A stretch of DNA of 64,000 nt, taken from contig OX485805.1 in the NCBI GenBank assembly GCA_950295325.1, forward strand, positions 53,406,758 through 53,470,757, written 5' to 3'. A program made the translations under genes and the position numbers. The notes under the pieces are model-generated. The model did no database searches. It had not been told where the DNA came from and was given only the letters and a program-made list of their open reading frames with translations. The DNA is from Polytrichum commune (Eukaryota; Streptophyta; Polytrichopsida; Polytrichales; Polytrichaceae). Below, one piece after another: positions 10,681 through 21,844 of the stretch (within the stretch, counting starts at the first letter, position 1; every line of letters begins with the position of its first letter).

Positions 10681-12082
10681 TGGACGGATTGTTCAAGTGC
10701 AAGCAAAGTTGGGTGTATGTGCCACAAGGCAAGTTGAGGCTATCGGTTTTGAAGGAGGAATTTGATAGTCCTATTGCCAGCCTTAGAGGAGAAAGAAAAA
10801 ACCGCCATAGAATGGTGTCATGGAGGTACCATTGGCGGTGCATAAAGGAAGATATAGCCCACTTTGTGAAGGCTTGAATCAAAGTGCAAAGTGAACCGAG
10901 CCTCTTACCAAAAGCAAGGCGGTTTCTTGCAACCGTTGCCTATCCCGTTGGCGCCATGGCATAGTATGTGCATGGACTTGATCACAAGTTTGCCGGAGTC
11001 ACATGGGTATGATGCCATCTTGTTGATGGTAGAGCGGTTTGCCAAGTTGGCACACATGGTGCCGATTGTGGGAACCGCCACCGCGTTGGAGACCGCATAG
11101 CCTTTTCTCAAAGGATGGTTGAGGCACCACGGGTTGCCAAGAGTGATTGTGTGGGATCAAGATCCAAAGTTCACAAGTGCATTTTCAATGCATTTCTCTA
11201 AGGAGGTCGGAATGAAACTAAGGTTTAGCACGGCCTTGCATTCCCAAATGAATGGGAAAGCGGAGCATGTGAATGGAGTCTTGAAGCAATACTTGAGGAA
11301 CTTGGTGGGGGCGGACCAAGGAGATTGGGCGGACTATGTGGGTCGAGCGGAGTGTAATTGCAATGTAGCCACGCACTTGGCTACCAAGGGGTGGTCTTTC
11401 GTGGTGGCTTATGGAGTGGATGCGCTCCAACCTATTAACCTAGCTCTCGAGGGGGCACATTCAACACTAAAGTTCAACCAAGATGGTGAGGATATATTTG
11501 GCCAAGGATGGTAAACAAGTCTTGGAGATGACCAAGTTGTTGGTGGAGAAAGCCCGAAGGTGCTACGGAGTGCAAATCAATGCCGGAAGACGCGAAGTGG
11601 AGTATGAGGTGGGCCAATAAGGTGTTGTTGAATGTGGACAACTTCACCTTGCCCAAAGGCCTTACTTCAAAAGTCCATGTCCAAAATTGGAGCTTCGTTT
11701 TCCATTGTGGAACAAGTGTTCAAGGACATGTATAAGCTGGAATTACCGCCGGAGATCAAAGTGCATCCGACATTTCATGTCTCAATACGAAAGTCATTTT
11801 AGGACGACACCTTGTGGCCCGATCACAAGCAAGTGATTAGGCCACCTCCCGACCTTATGGAGGTCATTTGGAACATGAGGTAGGAGGGCACCCTCAAGTG
11901 TAGGAAGCCCAAGTGAAAATGAAAGAAAATGTACAAAGGAGTACTTGGTGAAATGGTGAGGATACCATGAGAAAGAAGCCGTTTGGGTAGCGGCAAGAGA
12001 CATGATGAACGGCAAGGAATTGGTAAAGCACTTTGAAGAAACTAAGGCTAAGGATTCCAATAAAATGAAGCGTAGGCATTGA
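10681..12082 (+). pseudogene. Second integrase and chromodomain copy (composite element)
   Basis: Begins mid-pol at the point equivalent to 7478 and repeats the integrase and chromodomain region. Open pieces lie at 10680-10877, 10891-11100 and 11119-11514. The second catalytic Asp (WDQDPKF) and the Glu (GKAEHVNG) are intact, but the shared TAG stop is at 11098-11100. Read as the right-hand remainder of the outer element. Confidence 0.85.
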
Positions 12083-12895
12083 TGAGGACATCAATCTCCT
12101 TTAGTGGGGGAGAGACGCTAGTAGCACACTTAGCTTCGAGGCTAATTGCTCCACAACATGAACTTGTTCTTTGGCTTGAGGGAATAAAGTCCAAACTTTA
12201 GTGGTGCAAAGAGAAAAGTACGAGATGAGGTCCTAGTCTTGTACTTGTGCTTGGTTAGTGGAAGAGGGGGAATAGATATGCCAAACTAGGTTGGGTAAGC
12301 CGAGTAATTGGGGCCATGGCTAGGAGGGGCCTTGGATAAAACCAAAAAACTTCTTAGCCGTGGGCTTGTCCGGGCGGGGACAAGGTGATGGCGCGTGCTC
12401 ATAAAAGTGCTACCCGCGAGCTAACGAAAGTTGGCGCATGGGAGTCATGAACCCATGTCTCGAAAGAGCAAAGTGGGAACCGAGTCGGGCGGGACTTGGC
12501 ATCACCCCCGTGCGATCGAGGCGTGGCTTAACAATGGAAAGCCATCTCGGAGTTGCAACCGAGACAACTTAGTGGAAGCGTTGAGGTCTCGCCTAGATGT
12601 GTCACGTTAGGCTAGTGGAGCCTAACGGAGGAGGCCCCAAAGGAGGGGCAACCCAACTGAGTCCCAAAGTAGGTGGGTCTAGTATAGGTTAGGTCCTTGG
12701 ATGAGAGATCCAAGGTCGCTAACGGACCACCTAGGAACGACACCTTTGGGACTATGCCAAATTTGAAGATGCATTGTGGGGGTCGCGCCCTAAGGTAAAC
12801 ACAATGCCGCACCATAGAGGATGGCAACTTGAGAATTGGTGTGCCGACTACGAGTATAGTCGATGAGGGCATCGACTCCGTTTGGTGGGGGTGAG
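12083..12895 (+). other. 3' untranslated segment and polypurine tract (second copy)
   Basis: Closely matches 8872-9684, with hairpins at the same places and TTGGTGGGGGTGAG just before the LTR. No gene. Confidence 0.7.
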
Positions 12896-13869
12896 TGTCG
12901 CGCACCTCTCCATGAGGAGTGCCCGAAACACCATGGGCACAAGGGGGACCCCGGAGTGACACCCGGGACTTGTGGCACCGTTGGTGAGAGGGCCCAAGTG
13001 ATCCTAGTGTGGGTGAGGGCCCCGGGCGTTGGGAACGCCTCCCACCCACGAAGATTAGGAGGCACAAGGGTAAGGCCATGAGTTATGCGTAGCTCATGGC
13101 GTGGTGATTCTAGAAAGCTCAAGAACACCTCAATCGGAGGTGTGAGCTAGGAGTTATGGCCATTTGAGTGGGGCGCTGTCCCGGGACAGCGCCCTGGTAC
13201 AGCAGTGCCTGGGAGTGATTCCCGGGACTGCCAAGGTTCAAACAGGCATAACGTCCTCACCACTTGCCCGAATGGGGCAAGTGAGGAGTCCATCGGCATC
13301 TACGTGAAGCGTAGATGAAGATGGCGTGGTTGGTTGTTATGATCAGACATCATACAAGGAAGTTATGATGGTCTGAAGCTGCTGGGGGGGGTTCTAGGCC
13401 CAGCAGCTAAAGGAGAATGTCCACTTGGCCCCAACTCTTGGTAGAGAGACAAGAGGTTGGTTGACGGTGGGGTAGGGGCCCCGCGTGAAGTCCTAGAGGC
13501 TTATAGGGGTGAGGTGGTGTGGCCTCACCCACCCGAGGCCGAACGGCACGGCCTCCATGGGCATTGGCCCAATGTGAGGCCATAGTTGCCTAGTATGGTT
13601 CGGGTTGTTGTAGTGTTGCTCCAGCAACGCGATGATCAACATGGGATTGGACTTCCATGGATGGAAGTCCACATTGGGGAAATGGGTTACCGATTAAGGG
13701 GTGAGTCCTAAAGCAAAGTAGGAGGGTTGGTTCCCTCCTATGAACTATAAGGTCCGGGGTAGGAGGAGCTAACCATTAGCATGGCGGAATGCGAATGGTT
13801 AGCGCTCGTAACCTTTGCTAGAATTGAAAATTGGCAAGATTGCTAAGGGGGTTAGCAAGGGTTGCGACA
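12896..13869 (+). repeat. 3' LTR of composite element
   Basis: 974 bp. Carries the same private variants as the LTR at 4134 and is followed by GTCCC, completing the target duplication. Only a few differences from its partner were seen (for example GATTAAC versus GATCAAC), suggesting fairly recent insertion. Confidence 0.95.
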
Positions 13870-16059
13870 GTCCCACCATCAAAAACGACACAAACACGTC
13901 CTTGAAGATTCCTTTCGCCACGAGCAATGACCAATAACAAAATACATATCGACATTTGTTGTCTTTCGCGCAATTATCAAGTTGAACGTGAAGAGTTGGA
14001 GGCAATGGTTTTGCACAAATAGGTTCTCCCGGTGGTTCTGGCAATGACGACATACAAACCTCCTTCCCCGCAAGCTCTGCTTCGTAAAGGGGTGTCGTTC
14101 CACAACCATCAAAAAGTGCACGTGATGAATGTAACGGCGGCTTCTTCAGATCGCGCAAGAGTTTTGCAAATGAACCCACTGTGTGGTTAGCATCGCCAGG
14201 GTAAAAATCCAACCCATAATGGGCATACTTTACGTCTCCATGGCCGTGGGCAATCATGCCTGCGGAAAAAAACAAACGATGTTTGAACAACAACAATAAC
14301 AACGACAACTCCAAACGGAGGTATGAAATTGGACATTTGGCAAACACACTCAGTAAAATTTGAGAGAATTTGAATACAGATTATTTGTGATTCAATACAA
14401 ACCTGTGACAGATACGGACAACTTGAAGAGACCATCCGTGGCCTTTATTTTGCGTGCATAACAAGGGCATGCGGTCTTGGCGTGGTCCATTTTATCATGG
14501 ATGATTGTTAGAACCTCTGTAGGCCTCATTATGGATAGAGCACGGTTCTTGTAGTAATCTTGACGGTGAGCCTCTTGGTTGTTGACATGTTCAATATATT
14601 TTGCTTGGTGTCTAGTGTGGGATTCGGTGCCTATGGGGTGGGCGTCTCGAAGACCTTTGTATTTTTCACACGTCGTACACCTAGCGAACTTGTCCCCAGG
14701 TCTCTTCAAAATGTATTCGGCAAACTGTTGGTTTTTAATCACACTCAACTTGGACAAAGAAATGGGCCCACATCCCACTATGCGACCCACTTCATTGATG
14801 TCCGTTAATATGTTCTTCCATTTTGTACCCGTGGGCAACACCATTTGTACAACTTTCTCCCCTGACTACAATGTCCTCGTCTTGTGGGGCATTGCATCGG
14901 CCAATGGGACTATGATGGTGGAGAGTGTCGCGGAGGCTTGGAGTGTAGCCTCCCTAGGTTTCTTTGTGCCCGAATTGCCATGAAATCGAGAGCGGCGACC
15001 CAACGATGAATACTTTTGAAACCTATAAAAGTCAGACTTTGACACGGCGTGGATAGTATACCACGCAGTACAACACACTTCCACATTCTCAAGTGTGACC
15101 ACCTTATGCCTATGGGTGTCAATGTGGACATTTCTGTGGACCTCGAGTTTCTTTGCCGATCTCATACGGAAATCCGCAAGCCACATCTCTTAACGTAGGG
15201 ACTTAATTTTCTCCCGCGGGAAAAATTGGCAACATTTCCTCTCGCAACAGTCCTTGGCGGACACAAGACGGATAGATTCGTCTCCCAATATGCGATCCCG
15301 TCGACGTTCTTTATCTCCACGAGGCACACGGTTAGAATCATATCTGCGTAGGCCTTTGCGAGGACGTATTTTGGCCAACAAAGCTAATTGCGTTTGCTTA
15401 TGGCGCCGCTCATGGTCCAACAAGCTTACTCCGTCATGGAGAACTTGACAAAGAGGCCATCGACGCAAGGAAAATCTCCATGTCACCGAGACGTCAAGCG
15501 GAAGCAAAGAATTCAAGATGCACACACCCACATCATCGGGACCAAGGGGGTTGGCATCCACACAATCACGGGGATCGGAGTTTCTACATATGCCATCTGC
15601 CACCGGGACACCAACATCGTTGAAAAGAACAACATCAAGGCCTACCCATTGCTCCCTACCGAAACCGGCACATAACGGAATGTCATCATTGTCATCCCCG
15701 GATCGTACAGATTGTTCGTGCGCTTCAAATGATTCGTGGGAGGATGCATCCACAAACCCACCCATGGCATTTGCCATGCCATGACTACCCGCCGATGCCG
15801 AAGATAGTTCACAGTCACCATCGGAAGAGGAAGCTTTTGTGGACAACTCCAATGAACTATATCCAACGTGCATCGCCATCCAACCTAAACAAACCACCAA
15901 TAAATGACCAACACACCAACAACCGCAATGCATACAAAAGTGGATACGAGATATGCCTACATATATGGCTGAAAAATCACAACCAACACTCGACACACCG
16001 TTGAGGGACCTCACATATGAAGACGAACATGCGTTCGACAACATCCCCATGACATACAA
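13870..16059 (-). pseudogene. DUF7869 gene, 5' part, with intron and premature stops
   Basis: On the minus strand an acidic, serine-rich N-terminal region probably starts near 15879 (MAMHVGY), although the frame is open from 16059. It reaches a Cys cluster (CCERKCC) and stops at 15189-15187. The frame continues with VEVCCTAWYTI and GRRSRFHGNSG, meets a TAG at 14868-14866, then resumes through HDKMDHAKTACPC. A GT-AG intron occupies 14402-14260 (143 bp; acceptor TTTTTTCCGCAG). The next exon holds AHGHGDVKYAHY and LDNCAKDNK...YWSLLVAKGIF, which is DUF7869 core. It ends at the retroelement junction 13870; the rest is at 4133-3182. Two nonsense codons plus the 9.7 kb insertion make it a pseudogene here. 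Confidence 0.8.
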
Positions 16060-16346
16060 ATCCTACACGGGACTCAGACGTCCCTGCACAACGGAACCCC
16101 ATTCCGATATATATTAGCCATGAAGGGCTTTGGGTGGAGTCGCAAATAAAACATTGGAAGGGTTTTCCACCACCAAGGGACAACACAAGCACATATATTC
16201 ACGAACGCGAGGACGAAAACATCAACCCAATATACAATAAAATCTAAATGGGACATATTATAAGAGCACCAAAAATATACTTGCCACTTTATTCACATGC
16301 AGTAAGCATCATATTTGAGGGGCGTGTATTTGATGGGCGAGACTTT
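16060..16346. other. Spacer between DUF7869 remnant and palindromic repeats
   Basis: No gene supported. It would hold the promoter of the minus-strand DUF7869 gene, but no convincing TATA box could be assigned. Confidence 0.3.
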
Positions 16347-16456
16347 ACGAACGATCGTTCGTTAGCTACAGCCGAAATGGAGGGCTTATGTACACGAACG
16401 ATCGTTCGTTAGCTACAGCCGAAATGGAGGGCTTATGTACACGAACGATCGTTCGT
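16347..16456. repeat. Three tandem units carrying the palindrome ACGAACGATCGTTCGT
   Basis: The 16-bp palindrome occurs at 16347-16362, 16394-16409 and 16441-16456, exactly 47 bp apart. The spacers (TAGCTACAGCCGAAATGGAG...) are identical in the first two units and degrade after the third. A further decayed unit (ACGACCGATCATATGT) follows near 16489. The same palindrome with other central dinucleotides is scattered through the gene at 35.8-44.7 kb. Confidence 0.9.
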
Positions 16457-16534
16457 TAGTTCCAGCCGAAACATAGGGGCGGATGCATACGACCGATCAT
16501 ATGTATGTTACAACCGTGACATTGTTAGGCAAAA

Positions 16535-16678
16535 ATGATTGGACACGTTCGAATAGAGAAGTGCACCCAGGCCGGTGCCTTCCGCGAGCAGGGTGACGGA
16601 GGGTCCCAGCCGACATTCCACGCCATCGAAGAGGTCCCGGGACGAAATGGAGAGGTCTGGGGTAACAGAGGGCGCTGA
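16535..16678 (+). CDS. Small GC-rich reading frame of unknown function
   Basis: 47 codons from ATG at 16535 to TGA at 16676-16678, with GC-rich composition like the host gene at 35.4-44.3 kb. It lies between the palindromic array and an LTR junction, so it may be an exon fragment of a gene cut by the retroelement block. No domain recognised. It could be chance. Confidence 0.25.
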   Translation: MIGHVRIEKCTQAGAFREQGDGGSQPTFHAIEEVPGRNGEVWGNRGR

Positions 16679-16688
16679 GGTGAGCTCT

Positions 16689-17660
16689 TGTCGCAACCCT
16701 TGCTAGGTCCCTTAATAATCTTGCCAATTTTCAATTCTAGCAAAGGTTACGAGTCGCTAACCCTTCGCATTCCGCCATGCTAATGGATAGCTCCTCTTAC
16801 CCCGGACCAATAGTTCATAGGAGGGAACCAACCCTCCTACTTTGCTTTCGGGACTCACCCCTTAATCGGTAACCCATTTCCCCAATGTGGACTTCCATCC
16901 ATGGAAGTCCAATCCTATGTTGATCATCGCGTTGCCGGAGCAACACTACAACAACCCGAACCATACTAGGCAACTATGGCCTCACAATGGGCCAAAGCCC
17001 ATGGAGGCCGTGCCGTTCGGCCTCGGGTGGGTGAGGCCACACCACCTCACCCATATAAGCCTCTAGGACTCTACGCGGGGCCCCTACCCCACCGTCAACC
17101 AACTCTTGTCTCTCTACCAAGAGTTGGGGCCAAGTGGACATTTTCCTTTAGCTGCTGGGCCTAGAACCCCCCAGCAGCTTCAGACCATCATAACTTCCTT
17201 GTATGATGTCTGATCATAACAACCAACCACTCCATCTTCATCTACGCTTCACGTAGATGCCGATGGACTCCTCACTTGCCCCATTCGGGCAAGTGGTGAG
17301 GAAGTTATGCCTGTTTGAACCTTTGCAGTCCCGGGAATCACTCCCAGGCACTGCTGTACCAGGGCGCTGTCCCGGGACAGCGCCCCACTCAAATGGCCAT
17401 AACTCCTAGCTCACACCTCCGATTGAGGTGTTCTTGAGCTTTCTAGAATCACCACGCCATGAGCTACGCATAGCTCATGGCCTTACCCTTGTGCCTCCTA
17501 GTCTTCGTGGGTGGGAGGCGTTCCCAACGCCCGGGGCCCTCACCCACACTAGGATCACTTGGGCCCTCTCACCAACGGCGCCACAAGTCCCGGGTGTTAC
17601 TCCGGGGTCCCCCTTGTGCCCATGGTGTTTCGGCCACTCCTCATGGAGAGGTGCGCGACA
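16689..17660 (-). repeat. 3' LTR of a minus-strand element
   Basis: 972 bp, with clean ends TGTCGCAACCC and GGTGCGCGACA. It is followed by the complement of the polypurine tract (CTCACCCCCACC), which identifies it as a 3' LTR. The left flank GCTCT has no matching copy at any later junction, so its original partner has been lost. Confidence 0.95.
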
Positions 17661-17872
17661 CTCACCCCCACCAAACGGAGTCGATGCCCTCATCGACTAT
17701 ACTCCTAGTCGGCACACCAATTCTCAAGTTGCCATCCTCTATGGTGCGGCATTGTGTTTACCTTAGGGCGCGACCCCCACAATGCATCTTCAAATTTGGC
17801 ATGGTCCCAAAGGTGTCGTTCCTAGGTGGTCCGTTAGCGACCTTGGATCTCTCATCCAAGGACCTAACCTAT
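17661..17872 (-). mobile_element. 3' internal end of the minus-strand element, truncated
   Basis: 212 bp matching the end of the 3' untranslated segment of other copies. It stops at CCTAT, where normal copies continue ACTAGACCC, and is replaced by the LTR of a plus-strand copy. Confidence 0.9.
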
Positions 17873-18848
17873 TGTCGCGCACCTCTCCATGAGGAGTGCC
17901 CGAAACACCATGGGCACAAGGGGGACCACGGAGTGACACCCGGGACTTGTGGCGCCGTTGGTGAGAGGGCCCAAGTGATCCTAGTGTGGGTGAGGGCCCC
18001 GGGCGTTGGGAACGCCTCCCACCCACGGAGACTAGGAGGCATGAGGGTAAGGCCATGAGCTATGCGTAGCTCATGGCGTGGTGATTCTAGAATGCTCAAG
18101 ATCACCTCAATCGGAGGTGTGAGCTAGGAGTTATGGCCATTTGAGTGGGGCGCTGTCCCGGGACAGCGCCCTGGTGCAGCAGTGCCTGGGAGTGATTCCC
18201 GGGACTGCCAAGGTTCAAACAGGCATAACTTCCTCAAGACTTGCTCAAATGGTGCAAGTGAGGAGTCCATCGGCATCTACGTGAAGCGTAGATGAAGATG
18301 GAGTGGTCGCGTGTAAGCATCAGACATCGTACAAGGAAGTTATGATGGTCTGAAGCTGCTGGGGGGTTCTAGGCCCAGCGGCTAAGGGAAAGTGTCCACT
18401 TGGCCCCAACTCTTGGTAGAGAGACAAGAGGTTGGTTGACGGTGGGGTAGGGGCCCCGCGTGAAGTCCTAGAGGCTTATATGGGTGAGGTGGTGTGGCCT
18501 CACCCACCCGAGGCCGAACGGCATGGCCTCCATTGGCATTGGCCTAATGTGAGGCCATAGTTGCCTAGTATGGTTCGGGTTGTTGTAGTGTTGCTCCGGC
18601 AACGCGATGATCAACATAAGATTGGACTTCCATGGATGGAAGTCCACATCTAAGGATTGGTTACCGATTGAAGGGGTGAGTCCCGAAAGCAAAGTAGGAG
18701 GGTTGGTTCCCCTCCTATGAACTATAAGGTCCGGGGTGAGAGGAGCTAACCATTAGCATGGCGGTATGCGAAGAGTTAGCACTCGTAACCTTTGCTAGGA
18801 AATGAAAATTGCCAAGATGGTCAAGGGGGACTAGCAAGGGTTGCGACA
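17873..18848 (+). repeat. 5' LTR
   Basis: 976 bp with intact TGTCGC/GCGACA ends. The primer site follows at 18851. CTTGCTC...GTGCAAG replaces the usual CTTGCCC...GGGCAAG stem, leaving one mismatch. Confidence 0.95.
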
Positions 18849-18850
18849 CG

Positions 18851-18862
18851 TGGTATCAGAGC
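18851..18862 (+). other. Primer binding site for initiator tRNA-Met
   Basis: TGGTATCAGAGC, 2 bp after the LTR, as in the other full copies. Confidence 0.9.
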
Positions 18863-18883
18863 AGGGTTCCAAGTTTTGAGCTC

Positions 18884-20200
18884 GCACTTTGAGGGAGACA
18901 TGGCTATCAAATAAGCGGGTTATGATGGTGAGCCCGGGGTTTCCAAAAGGTTGTGAGGCTCAAATTGGAACAAGGATCATGTGCAAGTGAATTGTGACCA
19001 TACCATTGATTCTAATGACAATGGTGGGCATGAGGGTGGATTCGGTGAGGAAAATGGAGGAGTGCTTTGAAAGGGCTCCCGCAAACCTCGCAAAGTATTC
19101 GGGGGCTAGAATACCGAATGCATCCGAAAGCTTGGACGGTGGTAATATTGGATTGAAATTCCAATCCAAATTGCTTAGAATGTGGTGAAGTTGGAATGGG
19201 TGCAAATGCGGCACTCAAGGTTTTTAGGCCTATGTGTGCGATTTAACCACCATAATGAATGGCACAACTAAGATTGACTAGTTGGCTAAGAAACACATCG
19301 TTTTAGATGGGGTTTCAAAAGCGGGTGGTGAATACCATGTTCAACTCCCCAAAGCTTCTTGAGGACGTATCGGGAATCTTTAAGATTTGAAGAACATTGA
19401 AGCCGATGGTCCCGAAAAGAACTTGGGCGGCGCATCACCACAAAGTGGGTTTTAGCCGGTATTGGTCCCAAAGAAATGGGCGAAAGTAGTTTGGCCCATT
19501 ATACCAAGGCTAAACATAGTCGTGCCGCGGACGGAATGTTGGGAGGTGGGTTGATCCTACCAAGGCAATTCATGTTCGTGCCGCGGACAAAGTGTGAAAG
19601 GTGGCTTTGTGCTACCAAGGCAAATCATGTTTGTTCCGCGTACAAACTATTAGAAATTAGTTTTGTGGCACCAAACCAATTTGTCCCGCGGACGGAATGT
19701 TTAAAGTTGGGTTTGCGGACCAAGCCAAGCCAAGCCAAGTTGCCGAGGACGGAATGTTGGACGATGGCTTTGTGGCCAAGGCTAGTAGCCTTAAGCCGAG
19801 GCTAAGTCTCATGTGTTGACAAAGAGGCAAGCCATTCTTTCATGAGCCCAAAACTCACAAGGGAGTTGGGGCTTGCCGATTGATAGAGCGGGCAAGCCCA
19901 CCAAGGTGCGGTTTGGAAAGGGCGAACCGCATGAAACAAAGGAGGCCGCGATGCATGTAACTTTTCAATGTGGGACATTGGATTTTTGTCAAAATTTCAC
20001 ACCATGTGAAATAGATGAAATGCATGTCATTGTGAAGGCTGCCTTCTTTGGAACTCACATGATAGATGTGAGGTGCAAGCCGGTGAGCTTGCGGTGCATT
20101 TGTGATGTCTTGATCGCAAAGAATTGCACTACAAATTGACAAGGACTCCTATGGTAGGAGGAACCAACTCGAATTTGGTCTTAATGGACCAAATGAACAA
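18884..20200 (+). pseudogene. gag with tandem repeat, and partial protease
   Basis: gag starts near 18899 (ATGGCTATCAAA) and is interrupted by stops and frameshifts. At 19522-19780 about five units of 50-57 bp, each starting near CCGCGGACGGAATG, take the place where a zinc knuckle would be expected. The protease C-terminal half is open at 19873-20139 (FCQNFTPCEID, MIDVRCKP) and lacks a visible D-S/T-G. Confidence 0.7.
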
Positions 20201-20324
20201 ACGGAAAAACATAATAATAATGGTCGTGGTTCAATTGGAGCAACTCCAAGGAACTCATGGGGAGGCTAGGAAAGATGGGCCTCCCCAAAACCGCATTGGT
20301 GGGATGTTGGTGAAGTACAAGGAT

Positions 20325-21840
20325 GTATTCACCAATGTGTTGTCCAAAATGTTACCGCCAACGAGTGAAAAAAATAAAAAAATAAAAAATAAAAATAAAA
20401 TTGCTCAACAAGAGATTGAGTTCTTGAGGTATGTGGTGACAAAGGAAGTTGGTGGATGAACATGACAAATGTCAAGGCAATCCAAGAGGAGAATTGGCCC
20501 TTGACTCAAGAGAAGGGCTAAGGTGATTTGTTGGCCTAGCCAACTACTACCACCACTTCATTCGAGGTGTTTCAAAGGTTGCTAGGACCTTAGTCAAGTT
20601 GTTGGAAAAATGGCTATCCCAAGAGTGGGATGAGCCTTGTCACCAAGCCTTTGGGGAGCTCAAGAGCAAGTTTCCTTCACAAGATGTGGTTAAGTTCCCG
20701 AGCTTTCACAAGCATTTTGAGATGCACATGGAGGCGAAGGACTTTACCATCGGCGGATGTTGGTCCAAGATGGATGACCATTGCTTATGGGAGCATTAAG
20801 CTCCATGGTTGTCGAACCTTGTACGGCTTGTGCAAGAAATGGTTATCCCAAGAGTGGGATGAGCCTTGCCACCAAGCCTTTTGGGGAGCTTAAGACCAAG
20901 TTCTCTTCGCCACCCGTGCTCAAGTTTGTGGAGTTTGACAAACCTTTGAGGTGCATACGGGGGCAAGTGACTTTAGCATTGGCGGATGTTGAGCCAAAAT
21001 GGATGCCCTTTGCATATAAGAGCATGAAGCTCGATGGTTGTCCGACCTTGTCCAACTGGTGCAAGAAATGGCTATCTTAAGAGTGGGATGAGCCTTGCCC
21101 CCAAAGTCTTTGGGGAGCTTAATACAAAGTTGTCTTTGCCACCCGTGTTCAAGTTCGCGGAGCTTGACAAACCTTTTGAGGTGAATACGGGGTGGCGAGT
21201 GACTTTGCCATTGGCGGATGGTTAATGTAAGATGGATGGCCATTGCATATGAGAGCGTTAAGCTTGATGGTTATCCGACCTTATCCGACTTGTGAAAGAA
21301 ATGGCTATCCCAAGAGTGGGATGAGCCTTGCCACCAAGTCTTGAGGGAGCTTGAGAGCAAGTGTTCTTAGACGCCCGTGCTCAAGTTCGCGGAGCTTGAC
21401 AAACCTTTTGTGGTGCATACGGGGGTGATTAACTTTGCCAATGGCAGATTGTTGATGTAAGATGGATGGCCATTGCATATGGGAGCATGAAGCTCGATGG
21501 TTGTCAAAGAAGACAACCAACTCATGACAAATAACTTCTTTGTCGTAGTGCATTGCTTGAAGATGTGGCGACACTATTTGGGGTCGCACAAAGCAAAGGT
21601 CTACATGGACAATGTGTCCCAAAAGAATTATGACATTCAAGCGCAAGTAAGCGCCAAGTCATTGCGGTGGCATGATAGTTTGGCGCTTATGAAGGTGGAT
21701 TTGATCCACAAACCGGACCGTGGAAATGTGGTGCCGGATGCGCGAAGTAGACCGGATGAGTTCCAAGTAATGAGAACCATCCAAACCTTGTGGCTAATGT
21801 GTGCCGGCGAAGGAAACTTGTGATGCAAGATACGGGAGGG
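20325..21840 (+). pseudogene. RT thumb and RNase H remnant with four tandem units
   Basis: The RT palm deletion is present here too: LPPTSE is followed by an A-rich slip (AAAAATAAAAAATAAAA) and then AQQEIEFLRYVV. The ~230 bp unit starting AAATGGCTATCCC occurs four times (about 20606, 20838, 21067, 21300), the most of any copy. RNase H follows, open at 21497-21823 with VYMDNVSQKNYD and HKPDRGNVVPDARS. Confidence 0.75.
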
Positions 21841-21844
21841 GTAA

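Larger units (their letters stand above)
4134..13869 (+). mobile_element. Composite Ty3/gypsy-like retroelement, three LTRs, TSD GTCCC
   Basis: Order: LTR (4134-5108), internal region (5109-9684), LTR (9685-10680), second partial internal region (10681-12895), LTR (12896-13869). GTCCC occurs at 4129-4133 and again at 13870-13874, so the whole unit sits between one target duplication. The outer LTRs share private variants (GGCACCGTTGG, GAAGATTAGG, GAGTTATGCG) that the middle LTR lacks, so they are the original pair. The simplest reading is a second copy inserted into the first at the integrase region (right-hand flank TGGAC), followed by recombination between the two internal regions that removed the inner 5' LTR. 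Alternatively the three-LTR unit moved as one piece. Confidence 0.9.

Noticed and set aside
16347-16456. CRISPR-like array of evenly spaced palindromic repeats
   Set aside because: Spacers are identical, only three units exist, no cas genes are present, and the setting is a plant nuclear genome with introns.
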